From contig PGXL01000001.1 in the NCBI GenBank assembly GCA_002839095.1, positions 62,001-126,000 on the forward strand: a stretch of 64,000 nt of DNA, in the 5' to 3' direction. The translations under genes and the position numbers were made by a program. This document shows, in pieces, positions 41,152 through 51,400 of the stretch. Every line of letters begins with the position of its first letter. Within the stretch, counting starts at the first letter, position 1. This stretch comes from Tenericutes bacterium HGW-Tenericutes-2 (lineage in GTDB: Bacteria > Bacillota_I > Bacilli_A > Acholeplasmatales > Acholeplasmataceae). Under the pieces are notes generated by a model. It saw nothing but the letters and a program-made list of their open reading frames with translations. It did no database searches and had not been told where the DNA came from.

Positions 41152-41952
41152 TTATTCAATTTTTTTGGTTTTTTTACGTTTATTTATATACTTTACAAGA
41201 CGATATATTCCATATCCAGAAGGAACAAAAAAAGCTGCAATCGGAAGTAGTGTTGCTAAAGCTATTACGATTCCATCTAAAATAATAACAACTGCATGAA
41301 ATCCATTTTCAAGTGCTACTCCTATTCTATTAAAGAACGGTAGTCTTGAGGATACAGCAGAACTAAAAATCTCTATTTCAATAACACTGTAGTCAACAAG
41401 GCTATCAAATTGATTAAGTGTTCCTTGGAGCTGCGCAATTTGTACTTCAATTGATGAAAGCTGTGTATTTATTAGTATCATATCCGATAGAGAAGCCGTT
41501 TCATATAATTCTAGTAATCTTGTATGCTGAAGTTGAAGGGCTGTAATTTTATCGGATGTATCCTGATATGCCAATGAAATATCTGTTGCTGATTTTTCAT
41601 AATTTTTAACTGTATAATTTGACTTGATATCATCTAATACCTCATCTAATCGATCAGTCTTTATACGTAAAATAAAGGTTGCTCTACGCTCAGATACTGA
41701 TTCTTTATCGAACCATTCATCAGAATTTATTAGGTCTCTAACATATTTGATTGTATCGTCATATTGATTTGTATATATTGAAAGCTCAACCTCGTAAATA
41801 ATCTTTCTTGTTGGAGAAGTTCCATTGGCAAGATTAACTATGCCTGAGTCGTCATCATTATCGATTGGACCATAATTTTCACTACTACATCCATATATAA
41901 AAAAAGTAATGAATAAAACAAATATTCCAAGAATTAAAATTTTTATTTTCAT
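41152..41952 (-). CDS. DUF4349-family lipoprotein
   Basis: 266 residues. Lipobox IYGC (Cys22). The DUF4349 pattern is clear: RKIIYEVELSIYTNQYDDTIKYV, a FxLRIKTDRLDEVLDDI stretch, a long helical hairpin (DISLAYQDTSDKITALQLQHTRLLELYETA ... LSSIEVQIAQLQGTLNQFD), then YSVIEIEI, a membrane segment at about 230-255 and a lysine-rich tail. So it is held in the membrane at both ends, with an outward helical domain. First of three co-oriented genes; TATAAT at 41991-41986 upstream. Molecular role of DUF4349 is unknown. Confidence 0.8.
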   Translation of the reverse strand: MKIKILILGIFVLFITFFIYGCSSENYGPIDNDDDSGIVNLANGTSPTRKIIYEVELSIYTNQYDDTIKYVRDLINSDEWFDKESVSERRATFILRIKTDRLDEVLDDIKSNYTVKNYEKSATDISLAYQDTSDKITALQLQHTRLLELYETASLSDMILINTQLSSIEVQIAQLQGTLNQFDSLVDYSVIEIEIFSSAVSSRLPFFNRIGVALENGFHAVVIILDGIVIALATLLPIAAFFVPSGYGIYRLVKYINKRKKTKKIE

Positions 41953-42002
41953 TTATTGAAGCCCCCTACGCGTATTTATATTTAAATTATAGCATGTATT
42001 AA

Positions 42003-42042
42003 ATAAAAAAACCAATGCATATAAAAGTCATTGATTATTTTT
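42003..42042 (-). terminator. pur operon terminator
   Basis: ATCAATG/CATTGGT on the minus strand (42035-42029 with 42017-42011), followed by seven T. Ends the nine-gene purine operon. Confidence 0.75.
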
Positions 42043-42043
42043 T

Positions 42044-43264
42044 TTATAATATACCAATATCATTTCTAAAATAAATGTTCTCGCAACTGATATTCTTTAA
42101 AGCTTGATATGTCTTTTGTCTAGCATCTTCAATATTTTCTCCTAATGAAACAGCAATTAAAACTCTACCACCATTTGTAACAAATCTACCATTTTCATAC
42201 CTAGTCCCCATATGAAATAAAATAGAATCCTGTTTTATTATTTCAATTGGATATCCTTTATCATAATGCCTTGGATAACCTTTACTTGCCATCACAACTC
42301 CTACACATGCATGTTTGCTAAATCTTAATGTTCTTGATTCATGATTCATGATAGACATAATAGTTTCAATCATATCATCTTCTAGTCTAGGCAGTAAGAC
42401 TTCAGCTTCTGGATCTCCAAGTCTCGCATTGAATTCAATCACCTTCACACCATCTTTTGTGAGCATTAGTCCACCATAAAGAAAGCCTATAAATGATCTA
42501 TTTTCTTTTTCTAGTCCATAAAGCATAGGCTTCATTACCTTTTCAATTGCTTCATGGATTGCTTCTTCTGGAATACTAGGAACTGGACTATATGAACCCA
42601 TTCCTCCTGTATTTGGTCCTTGATGATGATCAAAAGCTCTTTTATAATCCTGTGCAAGTTCAAAAGGATATATAGTTTTCCCATTTGCAAATGCAATCAG
42701 TGAGAACTCAATCCCCTCTAAATATTCTTCAATAACAATGCTTTTGTTTGTACTAAGAAATAATACAGATGCTTCAAAGGCTTCATGAAAATCCTTAGCG
42801 ATAACAACACCCTTTCCAGCAGCAAGTCCATCTGCTTTAATAACAATCGGATATTTAGAGTGAATTAGTACTTGCTTTGCTTCTTCAAATGATCTTATAT
42901 TGTGATAGGATGCAGTAGGAATATTGTATTTTCCCATCATCATTTTAGCAAATGCCTTTGAGCCTTCAATTTCAGCAGCTCTTTTAGAAGGACCAAAAAC
43001 TTTTAATCCCTTTTCTTCCATCATGTCGACCAAACCATCGCATAATGGTTTTTCGCTACCGACTATTGTTAAATCGATATTGTTTTCAATAGCAAAAGAG
43101 ATGATTGAAGGATAATCATCGATAGATATATCTAAAGTCTTTGCAACATCCTTCATACCATCATTACCAGGTATAACATAGATTTGATTTGCATGCTTGC
43201 TTTGTCGGATTTTCCAGGCAATCGCATGCTCTCTACCGCCTTGACCGATAATTAGAATATTCAT
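42044..43264 (-). CDS. purD: Phosphoribosylamine-glycine ligase PurD
   Basis: 406 residues, ATP-grasp enzyme making GAR from phosphoribosylamine and glycine. N-terminal GQGGREHAIAWK, ATP-grasp with KADGLAAGKGV, GPNTGGMGSYSP and metal-site EFNARLGDPE, and the C-terminal KGYP and TNGGRVL region. Start overlaps the purH stop by one base. Last gene of the operon. Confidence 0.96.
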   Translation of the reverse strand: MNILIIGQGGREHAIAWKIRQSKHANQIYVIPGNDGMKDVAKTLDISIDDYPSIISFAIENNIDLTIVGSEKPLCDGLVDMMEEKGLKVFGPSKRAAEIEGSKAFAKMMMGKYNIPTASYHNIRSFEEAKQVLIHSKYPIVIKADGLAAGKGVVIAKDFHEAFEASVLFLSTNKSIVIEEYLEGIEFSLIAFANGKTIYPFELAQDYKRAFDHHQGPNTGGMGSYSPVPSIPEEAIHEAIEKVMKPMLYGLEKENRSFIGFLYGGLMLTKDGVKVIEFNARLGDPEAEVLLPRLEDDMIETIMSIMNHESRTLRFSKHACVGVVMASKGYPRHYDKGYPIEIIKQDSILFHMGTRYENGRFVTNGGRVLIAVSLGENIEDARQKTYQALKNISCENIYFRNDIGIL

Positions 43265-44778
43265 TAGTGCTTAAAATGTCTAGTCTTCACAAAGACCATT
43301 GCAATCCCATTTTGATTGCACATATCAATTGATTCCTTATCCTTAATACTTCCACCTGGTTGAATGATTGCTTTAATCTTCGCATTTGCTGCTAAAAGGG
43401 CAGTATCTGACATTGGAAAGAATGCATCAGATGCCATGTATGCTTGTTCTGTTTTCGCTCCTGCTTGTTCTATCGCTATTTTAGCTGCACCAACACGATT
43501 CATTTGACCAGCACCAATACCGATGGTCATCTGATCTTTTGTGATGACAATAGCATTTGATTTCACATGTTTGACTGCGCGATAAGCAAATAAAAGTTCT
43601 TTAATGTCTTCATCACTTGGTTTAATTACTGTTGGACATTCTATCGATTCATAAAGGATATTATCTTCACTTTGAATGAGTATTCCGCCTTCAACACCTT
43701 TGATATCAAACTGAGGTTTTCTAGCTCCCATTGCTACTTGGAGAATTCTCACATTTTTCTTCTCTTTAAGAATAGATAGTGCCTCCATATCATAGTCAGG
43801 TGCGATAATAACCTCTAAAAAGAGTTGAGATAATTCTTTTGCAATCTCTTTTGTTAATTTTTGATTGACTGCAATGATTCCACCAAAAATGGAAACTGGA
43901 TCAGCTTCATAAGCTTTTTTCCATGCTTTGTAAAAATCAATATCACAGCCGATACCGCAAGGATTCATATGCTTAACAGCAACCACACAAGGATCTAAAA
44001 ACTCCTTTAAAATCATTAATGATGCATTCGCATCTTGTATATTATTATAAGAAAGTTCTTTTCCGTGTAGCTTTATAGCTTGAGTGAGTGAATAGGGTAT
44101 TTTTTCACCTGTTTCATATAAAGCTGCACTTTGATGTGGGTTTTCTCCATATCTTAAAACTTCTTTTTTTGTATAGGTTAGGGTAAGTCTTTCTGGATAA
44201 ACTTCCTTTGTAAGATAACTTGCAATCCAAGAATCATATTGTGCAGTTAATCGAAATGCTTTTGCAGCTAGTTCTCTTCTTAAATCATTAGATAGATTTC
44301 CTTGTTCATCCATAGAGTCAATAATCATCTCATAATCGTTAATGTCAGTGACGACACTAACAAAAAGATGATTCTTCGCTGCACTTCGAATCATAGAGGG
44401 TCCACCTATATCGATATTTTCAATGATTTCACTATCTGTAGTATCCTTTTTATTCATGGTTTCTCTAAAAGGATATAGATTAACAACAACCATATCAATC
44501 CACTCTATACCTTGTTCATTTGCTTCCTTGATATGAAGTTCGCTATCTCTTTTACCTAGAAGACCGCCATGAACCATGGGATGAAGCGTTTTGACTCTTC
44601 CTTCAAAGATTTCAGGGAAATTTGTCACCTCATCAATTTTTAAGCAAGAAATGCCTTCATTATGAAGCATTTGATAGGTTCCACCTGTCGATATGATTTC
44701 ATATCCTTTAGACTTCAATCCCTTAACAAATGGAATAAGTCCACTTTTATCGGTTACACTGATGAGAGCTCTTTTCAT
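43264..44778 (-). CDS. purH: Bifunctional AICAR transformylase/IMP cyclohydrolase PurH
   Basis: 504 residues catalysing the last two steps to IMP. N-terminal MGS-fold cyclohydrolase (ALISVTDKSGLIPFVKGL, STGGTYQMLH, RVKTLHPMVHGGLL) and C-terminal transformylase domain (LRYGENPHQSAALY, KELSYNNIQDANA, CVAVKHMNPCGIG with the catalytic Lys-His, SDAFFPMSDTA). Overlaps purN by 4 bases. Confidence 0.97.
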   Translation of the reverse strand: MKRALISVTDKSGLIPFVKGLKSKGYEIISTGGTYQMLHNEGISCLKIDEVTNFPEIFEGRVKTLHPMVHGGLLGKRDSELHIKEANEQGIEWIDMVVVNLYPFRETMNKKDTTDSEIIENIDIGGPSMIRSAAKNHLFVSVVTDINDYEMIIDSMDEQGNLSNDLRRELAAKAFRLTAQYDSWIASYLTKEVYPERLTLTYTKKEVLRYGENPHQSAALYETGEKIPYSLTQAIKLHGKELSYNNIQDANASLMILKEFLDPCVVAVKHMNPCGIGCDIDFYKAWKKAYEADPVSIFGGIIAVNQKLTKEIAKELSQLFLEVIIAPDYDMEALSILKEKKNVRILQVAMGARKPQFDIKGVEGGILIQSEDNILYESIECPTVIKPSDEDIKELLFAYRAVKHVKSNAIVITKDQMTIGIGAGQMNRVGAAKIAIEQAGAKTEQAYMASDAFFPMSDTALLAANAKIKAIIQPGGSIKDKESIDMCNQNGIAMVFVKTRHFKH

Positions 44779-45335
44779 TTTTTTCCTCCAATTAAATCAT
44801 TTAAAGTCTGACTAAATAGTTCATGCTCGATTTGATGTATTTCTTTTTCTAAATCTTCTATCTTGATATTTTCTTTAATCTCAATACTTCTTTGTGAAAT
44901 GATTTTTCCTGTATCGATTCCTTCATCAATGATAAAAATAGTGACACCTGTTTTTTTAACCTGACTCTGATAGGCATCTTGAATAGCATGTTTACCAGGA
45001 AATGCTGGAAGTAGGGATGGATGAATATTGATAATTTTATTTGGATATGCTTTCATTAGGGTTTGACCAATCATTCTCATATATCCAGCGAGAGCAATCC
45101 ACTCAATTTGATGATGACAAAGAATTTCCAGTATAGCAGATTCATAATCTTTTCTCGATTGAAATTGGTCTCTATCGATAAAATAAAATGGAATATTTAA
45201 TTTTCTTGCTCTATCTATTGCATAAGCATCCTTTTGATCAACAATTAAACACTTGACTTGGTATGCCTTAGCCCCATCAACAAGTGCTTCAAAATTAGAT
45301 CCATTTCCAGATGCGAATACTGCTAAATTCACCAT
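44775..45335 (-). CDS. purN: GAR transformylase PurN
   Basis: 186 residues, folate-dependent formylation of GAR. N-terminal VFASGNGSNFEAL, catalytic region LAGYMRMIG and IINIHPSLLPAFPG with Asn-His, then DEGIDTGKIISQ with the catalytic Asp. Shorter at the C-terminus than E. coli PurN but complete in catalytic parts. Overlaps purM by 7 bases. Confidence 0.95.
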   Translation of the reverse strand: MVNLAVFASGNGSNFEALVDGAKAYQVKCLIVDQKDAYAIDRARKLNIPFYFIDRDQFQSRKDYESAILEILCHHQIEWIALAGYMRMIGQTLMKAYPNKIINIHPSLLPAFPGKHAIQDAYQSQVKKTGVTIFIIDEGIDTGKIISQRSIEIKENIKIEDLEKEIHQIEHELFSQTLNDLIGGKK

Positions 45336-46336
45336 AAGAATGTCAAGCCTTCCTGATTTGTTATACTTCCTATGACTTTTGCATCTTCTCCTGCCTCTTG
45401 AAGCAGTTGAAGAGTTTCATTGACATCATTAGAATCGATGACAACAATCATTCCTATACCCATGTTAAAAACCTGAAACATTTCTCGATCACTCATCAAG
45501 CTCATTTTTTGAAGTGTATGATAAATTTCTGGTCTTATAAAGGAGGTTGTATCAATTTCAACACCGACATCTTCAGGTAGAATTCTTGGAATATTTTCAT
45601 CGAATCCTCCACCAGTAATATGCGCAATACCTTTAACTTTAATTTTAGATAATAAATTTAATATTGGCTTCACATATATTTTAGTAGGTTCAAGGATTTG
45701 ATCTATTATTTTTCCATCTAATTCTTGATGCTGATCCTTAAATAAGATCTTCCTAACTAAGCTATATCCATTCGAATGCAATCCAGAGGATGGCAGTCCA
45801 ATCACAGCATCACCAGGAATAATGGTTTGACCAGTAATAATTTGATTTTTTTCAACTGCTCCGACAGCAAAGCCTGCTAAATCGTAATGTCCATCATGAT
45901 ACATATCTGGCATTTCAGCTGTTTCTCCCCCTATTAATGCACAGTCTGCAAGCTTGCAGCCTTGGTAAATCCCCTTCATTAATTCTTCGATATGGTCTGG
46001 ATCTATTTTTTCTACAGCTATATAATCTAGAAAGAAAAGTGGGGTTGCACCTGAAGCGATGATATCGTTGACGCACATTGCAACTAAATCTTGACCAACG
46101 GTATTATGTCTATTGAATTGCTGAGCAACAAGTAACTTAGTTCCAACACCATCTGTGCCAGAAACTAAAACTGGCTCCTTCATATTTAAAGGCTTTAAAT
46201 CGAAAAGACCAGCAAAGGAACCGATTTGACTCATCACACCGGGTCTATTGGTTGCTTTAGCGTATTTCTTGATTCGATTGACAGCTTCATAGCCTCTATT
46301 TACGTCAACTCCAGCATTCTTATATGCATTACTCAT
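45329..46336 (-). CDS. purM: AIR synthetase PurM
   Basis: 335 residues, closes the imidazole ring of FGAM with ATP. N-terminal YKNAGVDVNRGYEAV, LVSGTDGVGTKLLVA, MCVNDIIASGATPLFFLDY, ALIGGETAEMP, LPSSGLHSNGYSL and ITGGGFDENIPRILP are all family hallmarks. It lies 11 bases downstream of purF. Confidence 0.97.
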   Translation of the reverse strand: MSNAYKNAGVDVNRGYEAVNRIKKYAKATNRPGVMSQIGSFAGLFDLKPLNMKEPVLVSGTDGVGTKLLVAQQFNRHNTVGQDLVAMCVNDIIASGATPLFFLDYIAVEKIDPDHIEELMKGIYQGCKLADCALIGGETAEMPDMYHDGHYDLAGFAVGAVEKNQIITGQTIIPGDAVIGLPSSGLHSNGYSLVRKILFKDQHQELDGKIIDQILEPTKIYVKPILNLLSKIKVKGIAHITGGGFDENIPRILPEDVGVEIDTTSFIRPEIYHTLQKMSLMSDREMFQVFNMGIGMIVVIDSNDVNETLQLLQEAGEDAKVIGSITNQEGLTFLW

Positions 46337-46347
46337 CTGTTGTCCTC

Positions 46348-47763
46348 CTATTTGATTTCTTTATTGGCTTGCTTTAACTCATCATAGAGATATGTAGGAT
46401 ACTCCTTGTTATAGCATGCAGTACAATGAGCACCTGGCTTTCTTCCTATACCTTTGATTAATCCATCAATGGATATAAAGAAGATGGAATCCGCACCAAT
46501 CAAGTCTTTCATTTGAATTGGTGTATTATTTGCTGAGATTAGCTCATCATAGGTTGAAAAATCAACTCCATAAAAGCATGGATATTTAATTTCTGGAGAT
46601 GTTATTCTTACATGAACTTCCTTAGCTCCTGCTTTTTTTATAAGATTAATTAATTGCTTGATGGTTGTTCCTCTAACAATAGAATCGTCGACTAAAACAA
46701 CTCGTTTTCCTTTAATAACTGATTTGACAACGGATAGTTTTAATGCAACACCCTGTTCTCTTAAAAGCTTGTTAGGTTCAATAAAAGTTCTATCCGATGT
46801 TTTATTTTTTATTAATCCTAATTCCAAAGGAAGCTTTGATGCCTCAGCAAATCCAATTGCTGAGCTCATCCCTGAATCAGGTACACCAATAACGATATCT
46901 GCATCAACAGGAGCTTCTTCTGCAAGCACTTTACCACAGGCTTTTCTTGCTTGATAAACGTTAATGCCTTCTATTTGGCTATCAGGTCTTGCAAAATAAA
47001 CATACTCCATCATACACATTTGATGCTTGCGATCCTCGGAATAGAAAACCGATTCAAACCCATTTTTTGAAATTCTTAGAACTTCACCTGGAAGAATGTC
47101 TCTAACAAATTTAGCTCCTACTGCATCGATTGCACAGGTTTCACTTGAAATCACAATTCCTGATTTCCCAACCTTTCCAATCGATAATGGTCTAAGCCCT
47201 TGCTTATCCAGTGCAAGATAAAGCTCATTTTCTAAAAGGAATAGAAAAGCAAATGATCCTTCAACGTAGATCAGTGATTCTTTGATGCGCGTCAGCATGC
47301 TTCCTCTTTGTCTTTTTAATAGATGCGCGATGATTTCAGAATCGGATGTAGTTTGAAAAATGGATCCATGTTGTTCTAAGTATCCTTTGAGTTTATTCGC
47401 ATTGACTAGATTTCCGTTATGACAAAGTCCTAGAGGTCCATTTTGTGACTGAAAAAGAAAGGGTTGGACATTGTTAATTCCTCCACCACCACTGGTCGAA
47501 TATCTTACGTGACCAATCGCATGAATCCCTTTAAGTGCATCCACATCTTTTTTCTTAAAAACATTTTTAACGAGACCTTCACCCTTGAATTGCTTTAATA
47601 AAGTGCCATCGCTTGAAACCATACCACAGCCTTCCTGCCCTCTATGTTGCAGGGCATTCAGTCCATGATAGGTGAGTAATGCAGCTTGGTGATGATTGAA
47701 GACTCCAAATACACCGCATTCTTCATGCATTTCTTGATGAATATCAACAGTTATAATCATCAT
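46348..47763 (-). CDS. purF: Amidophosphoribosyltransferase PurF
   Basis: 471 residues, committed step of purine synthesis. The nucleophile Cys16 follows a 15-residue propeptide (ends HEE), as in the Bacillus-type enzyme that is cleaved and carries a [4Fe-4S] cluster. Glutaminase domain: HRGQEGCGM, GHVRYSTSGGGG, CHNGNLVNA, TTSDSEI. PRPP site: VVLVDDSIVRGTT. C-terminal Cys residues near HCTACYNKEYP agree with a cluster. It lies 6 bases downstream of purC. Confidence 0.96.
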   Translation of the reverse strand: MMIITVDIHQEMHEECGVFGVFNHHQAALLTYHGLNALQHRGQEGCGMVSSDGTLLKQFKGEGLVKNVFKKKDVDALKGIHAIGHVRYSTSGGGGINNVQPFLFQSQNGPLGLCHNGNLVNANKLKGYLEQHGSIFQTTSDSEIIAHLLKRQRGSMLTRIKESLIYVEGSFAFLFLLENELYLALDKQGLRPLSIGKVGKSGIVISSETCAIDAVGAKFVRDILPGEVLRISKNGFESVFYSEDRKHQMCMMEYVYFARPDSQIEGINVYQARKACGKVLAEEAPVDADIVIGVPDSGMSSAIGFAEASKLPLELGLIKNKTSDRTFIEPNKLLREQGVALKLSVVKSVIKGKRVVLVDDSIVRGTTIKQLINLIKKAGAKEVHVRITSPEIKYPCFYGVDFSTYDELISANNTPIQMKDLIGADSIFFISIDGLIKGIGRKPGAHCTACYNKEYPTYLYDELKQANKEIK

Positions 47764-47769
47764 TTTCTC

Positions 47770-48486
47770 CTAAAGTGTTCTTAGTCTTTTTAGTATTTCT
47801 CCGTACGCACTTTCAACACCACCTAGATTAAGTCTAAAACGATCTTTATCTAGTTTATAGAGTGTATTTTTATCCCAAAAACGACAGGTGTCTGGGGATA
47901 TTTCATCAGCAAGAATAATATTTCCTTCTTTATCTTTACCAAATTCTAATTTTAAATCGACGAGTAATATATTCATTTCGTTAAGTAATACTTTAAGCAT
48001 GTCATTGATTTTATATGCTAACTCTTTAATTTTCTTTAGTTCTTCTCTTGTTGCAAGCTTAAGAGCAAGTGCATGATCTTCGTTAATTAAAGGATCTTGA
48101 TACTCATCATTTTTATAGCACATTTCATAGATTGTATGTTCTGGTATAGTGCCATCCTTGATTCCTAATCTTTTTGACATACTACCAGTAATCACATTTC
48201 TGATGATGACTTCAATTTTGAATATATCAACAACCTTACATAATTGTTCTCTTTCATTAAGCTTCTCTACAAAATGAGTTGGTATATTTTTAGAATTCAA
48301 ATAATCAAAGATGATATGAGTGATTTCATTATTCATAATCCCTTTTTCATGTACGGTCGATTTTTTTAGACCATTAAATGCTGTGGCATCATCTTTATAA
48401 TAGATAATCACAAAATCATTAGAATTGGTCTTGTAGACGATTTTAGCTTTTCCTTCATAAATCATTTCTTGCTTGATTATTTCCAT
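47770..48486 (-). CDS. purC: SAICAR synthetase PurC
   Basis: 238 residues, joins CAIR and aspartate with ATP. Family signatures: YEGKAKIVYKT, KDDATAFNGLK, EVIIRNVITGSMSKRLG, LVDLKLEFGKD and DEISPDTCRFWD. A good ribosome site (AAAGGGG) lies within the end of purL two bases away. Normal length. Confidence 0.97.
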   Translation of the reverse strand: MEIIKQEMIYEGKAKIVYKTNSNDFVIIYYKDDATAFNGLKKSTVHEKGIMNNEITHIIFDYLNSKNIPTHFVEKLNEREQLCKVVDIFKIEVIIRNVITGSMSKRLGIKDGTIPEHTIYEMCYKNDEYQDPLINEDHALALKLATREELKKIKELAYKINDMLKVLLNEMNILLVDLKLEFGKDKEGNIILADEISPDTCRFWDKNTLYKLDKDRFRLNLGGVESAYGEILKRLRTL

Positions 48487-48488
48487 TT

Positions 48489-51400
48489 TTATATTCCCCT
48501 TTTGACTGCTTCAACAGCGCATTTAAATATATTTTCCTGTTTATTTCCAGGTATGTTTTTATATAGGTTATCGCCATAGCGTTCTGAATGGGCCATTTTT
48601 CCTAGAATTCTACCATTAGGACTTATGATGCCTTCAATTGCCATCATGGAACCATTTGGATTAAAATTGCCATCCATTGTTGCATTTCCATTTAAATCTA
48701 CATACTGAGTTACAATTTGATTTTTTCGAATCATTTCATTCAATGTATCTTCATTTGCATAAAATCTACCCTCTCCATGAGAAACTGGAACAACATGGAT
48801 TTGGTTTAATTCGATTTGATTATACCAAGGTGAATGATTGCTAACGACCTTTGTTCTAACCATCTTTGAAACATGACGATTGATTGTATTGAGTGTTAAT
48901 GTTGGGCTGTTTTCATGAACATCACCAAGCTTCCCAAACGGAAGTAAGCCTGATTTGATAAGTGCCTGAAATCCATTACAAATACCTAAAATCAGTCCGT
49001 TTCTTGCTTGAAGCTTTTCAATCGAAGCCTTTACTTTTTGATTGAGTAATACAGCAGCAATAAATTTACCAGACCCATCAGGTTCATCTCCTGCACTAAA
49101 TCCTCCAGGAATCATAAAGATATCTGATTGGTCTATTGCATTGGAGAGTTCATTGATGGACTCGTTAATCGCATGTTGATCTTGATTTCTAAACAATGTG
49201 ATTTCTACGGCTGCCCCAGCATCGATAAAGGCCTTTTGAGAATCAAGTTCACAATTGGTTCCTGGAAAAACAGCTATGCAGACCTTTGGCCTTGTTGGCA
49301 TCTCTTCTTTTTGAAGAGGTGATGTTTCATTTTTATTTGGAATGGTATAGCATGTTGAGTCATAATCAACACTTGTCGGAAATAAATGCTCAAATAGATT
49401 TTTATGAATCTCATAGGCTTCTTTTAATTCATATGAGCGATGCTGGTAGACCAACATTGGACTCTCAATGATTTCTCCTATGTATCTAAAATGATTTTGA
49501 TTGATAGGAATACGAGATTCAATAATAAGTCCACCATAATTCATAGCTATGGCGTCAGATGCATCAATGTCATCATCTAGCTCAATACCTAAAAGATTTC
49601 CAAATGACATTTTAAGAACTGCTTCTAGCCAACCACCTTGTAGTAATGCCTTTGAGCTTATAATGTTTTTTTCATTCATATTGGATTGAATGAAATCATA
49701 ATCTTTCATCATCAGGTTCGCTATCGGTAAATGGTGCTCGCATAAAGGATTATAAAGATAGATGTAATTACCTTGCTCTTTAAATTCTGGTGAAACAATT
49801 TTGGATGCCTGCGCAGTAGTCACTGCAAAGGCAACGAATGTAGGTGGAACGTGAAGCTCTTCAAAGGAACCACTCATGCTATCCTTACCACCAATGGATG
49901 GCAATTTAAAATCAATCTGCGCTTGAAGTGCTCCTAGAAGAGCTGCAAATACACTACCCCAAGCCTTTGAATCCGTTCCTAATCTCTTAAAATATTCTTG
50001 AAATGAAAATCGAATATTTCTAAAATTTCCATTAACTGCAACTATTTTTGAAATAGCTTCTACAACTGCTAGATAAGCTCCGTGATAGGGAGACCAAGAG
50101 GTTAACTCAGGATTAAATCCAAAGGTTAGCACACTTGCTGTATCTGTTTTTCTATGATAAATTGGAAGCTTTTGAACTGAAGCATCCACTTCAGTTTGAC
50201 CTGTTTTTCCACCAAATGGCATTAAAACAGTCGTAGATCCAATCGTAGAATCAAAGTATTCAATCATTCCCTTTTGAGATGAGGTGTGAATAGATTGTAG
50301 TGCCTTGATGATTGCCTCATCAAATGTATTTGTCTTAAACAATAGATCATCATATTTTCTAGCTGGCTTTTCAATATAGGCTTCAGCATTTTGTCTAACA
50401 CCGTTGCTTGCTAGAAAATCTCTTTCAATATTTAATACTTCAACACCATCTTTAAGCATAATAAGTTTATTATTATCTGTAACGGTTCCAACATGATTCC
50501 AAGTTAAATTTTCTTTTTCTATATATTTTGAAAGTTGATTTAAATCCTTTGGATCGATAACGATTGCCATACGTTCTTGACTTTCAGAGATTGCAATTTC
50601 AGTTGCATTTAATCCAAAGTATTTCAAGGGAACTTGATCTAGATTAATGGTGATACCATCAGCGAGTTCACCAATAGCAACAGCAACTCCACCTGCTCCA
50701 AAATCATTCGCCTTCTTAATTATTAGTGTTACTTCTTTATTCAAAAATAAGCGTTGAAGCTTTCTTTCGATTAAAGCATTTCCTTTTTGAACTTCACTAG
50801 AAGCTTCAACAATGGATTTTTTATGATGAACCTTGCTTGACCCTGTTGCTCCACCAATTCCATCACGACCTGTTTTACCACCAATAAGAATGATATAATC
50901 GCCTGGTAAAGGCTTTTCACGCTGAATTGAATCTAGCTTGACAGCACCTACAACAGCGCCTAATTCAAGTCTTTTCGCTTCATAGCCTGGATGATAAATT
51001 TCTCTAACAAGTGTTGTAGCAAGCCCGATTTGATTGCCATAGGAACTAAACCCTTCAGTGGCTTTTTTGGTGATGACCGCTTGAGGAAGTTTTCCTTTTC
51101 TTGTCTCTTTGAGTGGTGCAAGCACATTCGCTGCACCAGTAACTCTTGCTGCTTGATAGACATAAGAACGTCCAGAGAGTGGATCTCTGATAGCACCACC
51201 TATGCAGGTGGATGCTCCACCAAAGGGTTCTATCTCTGTAGGGTGATTATGTGTCTCATTTTTAAACATTAAAAGATATGGTTCACCTTCAACATCTATT
51301 TTTACACTACATGCATTGACTTCATCAGAAATCTCGATATCATCAGCTAAACCATTTTTAATCATATACTTGCCGTAAAGCGTAGCAATGTCCATCAATG

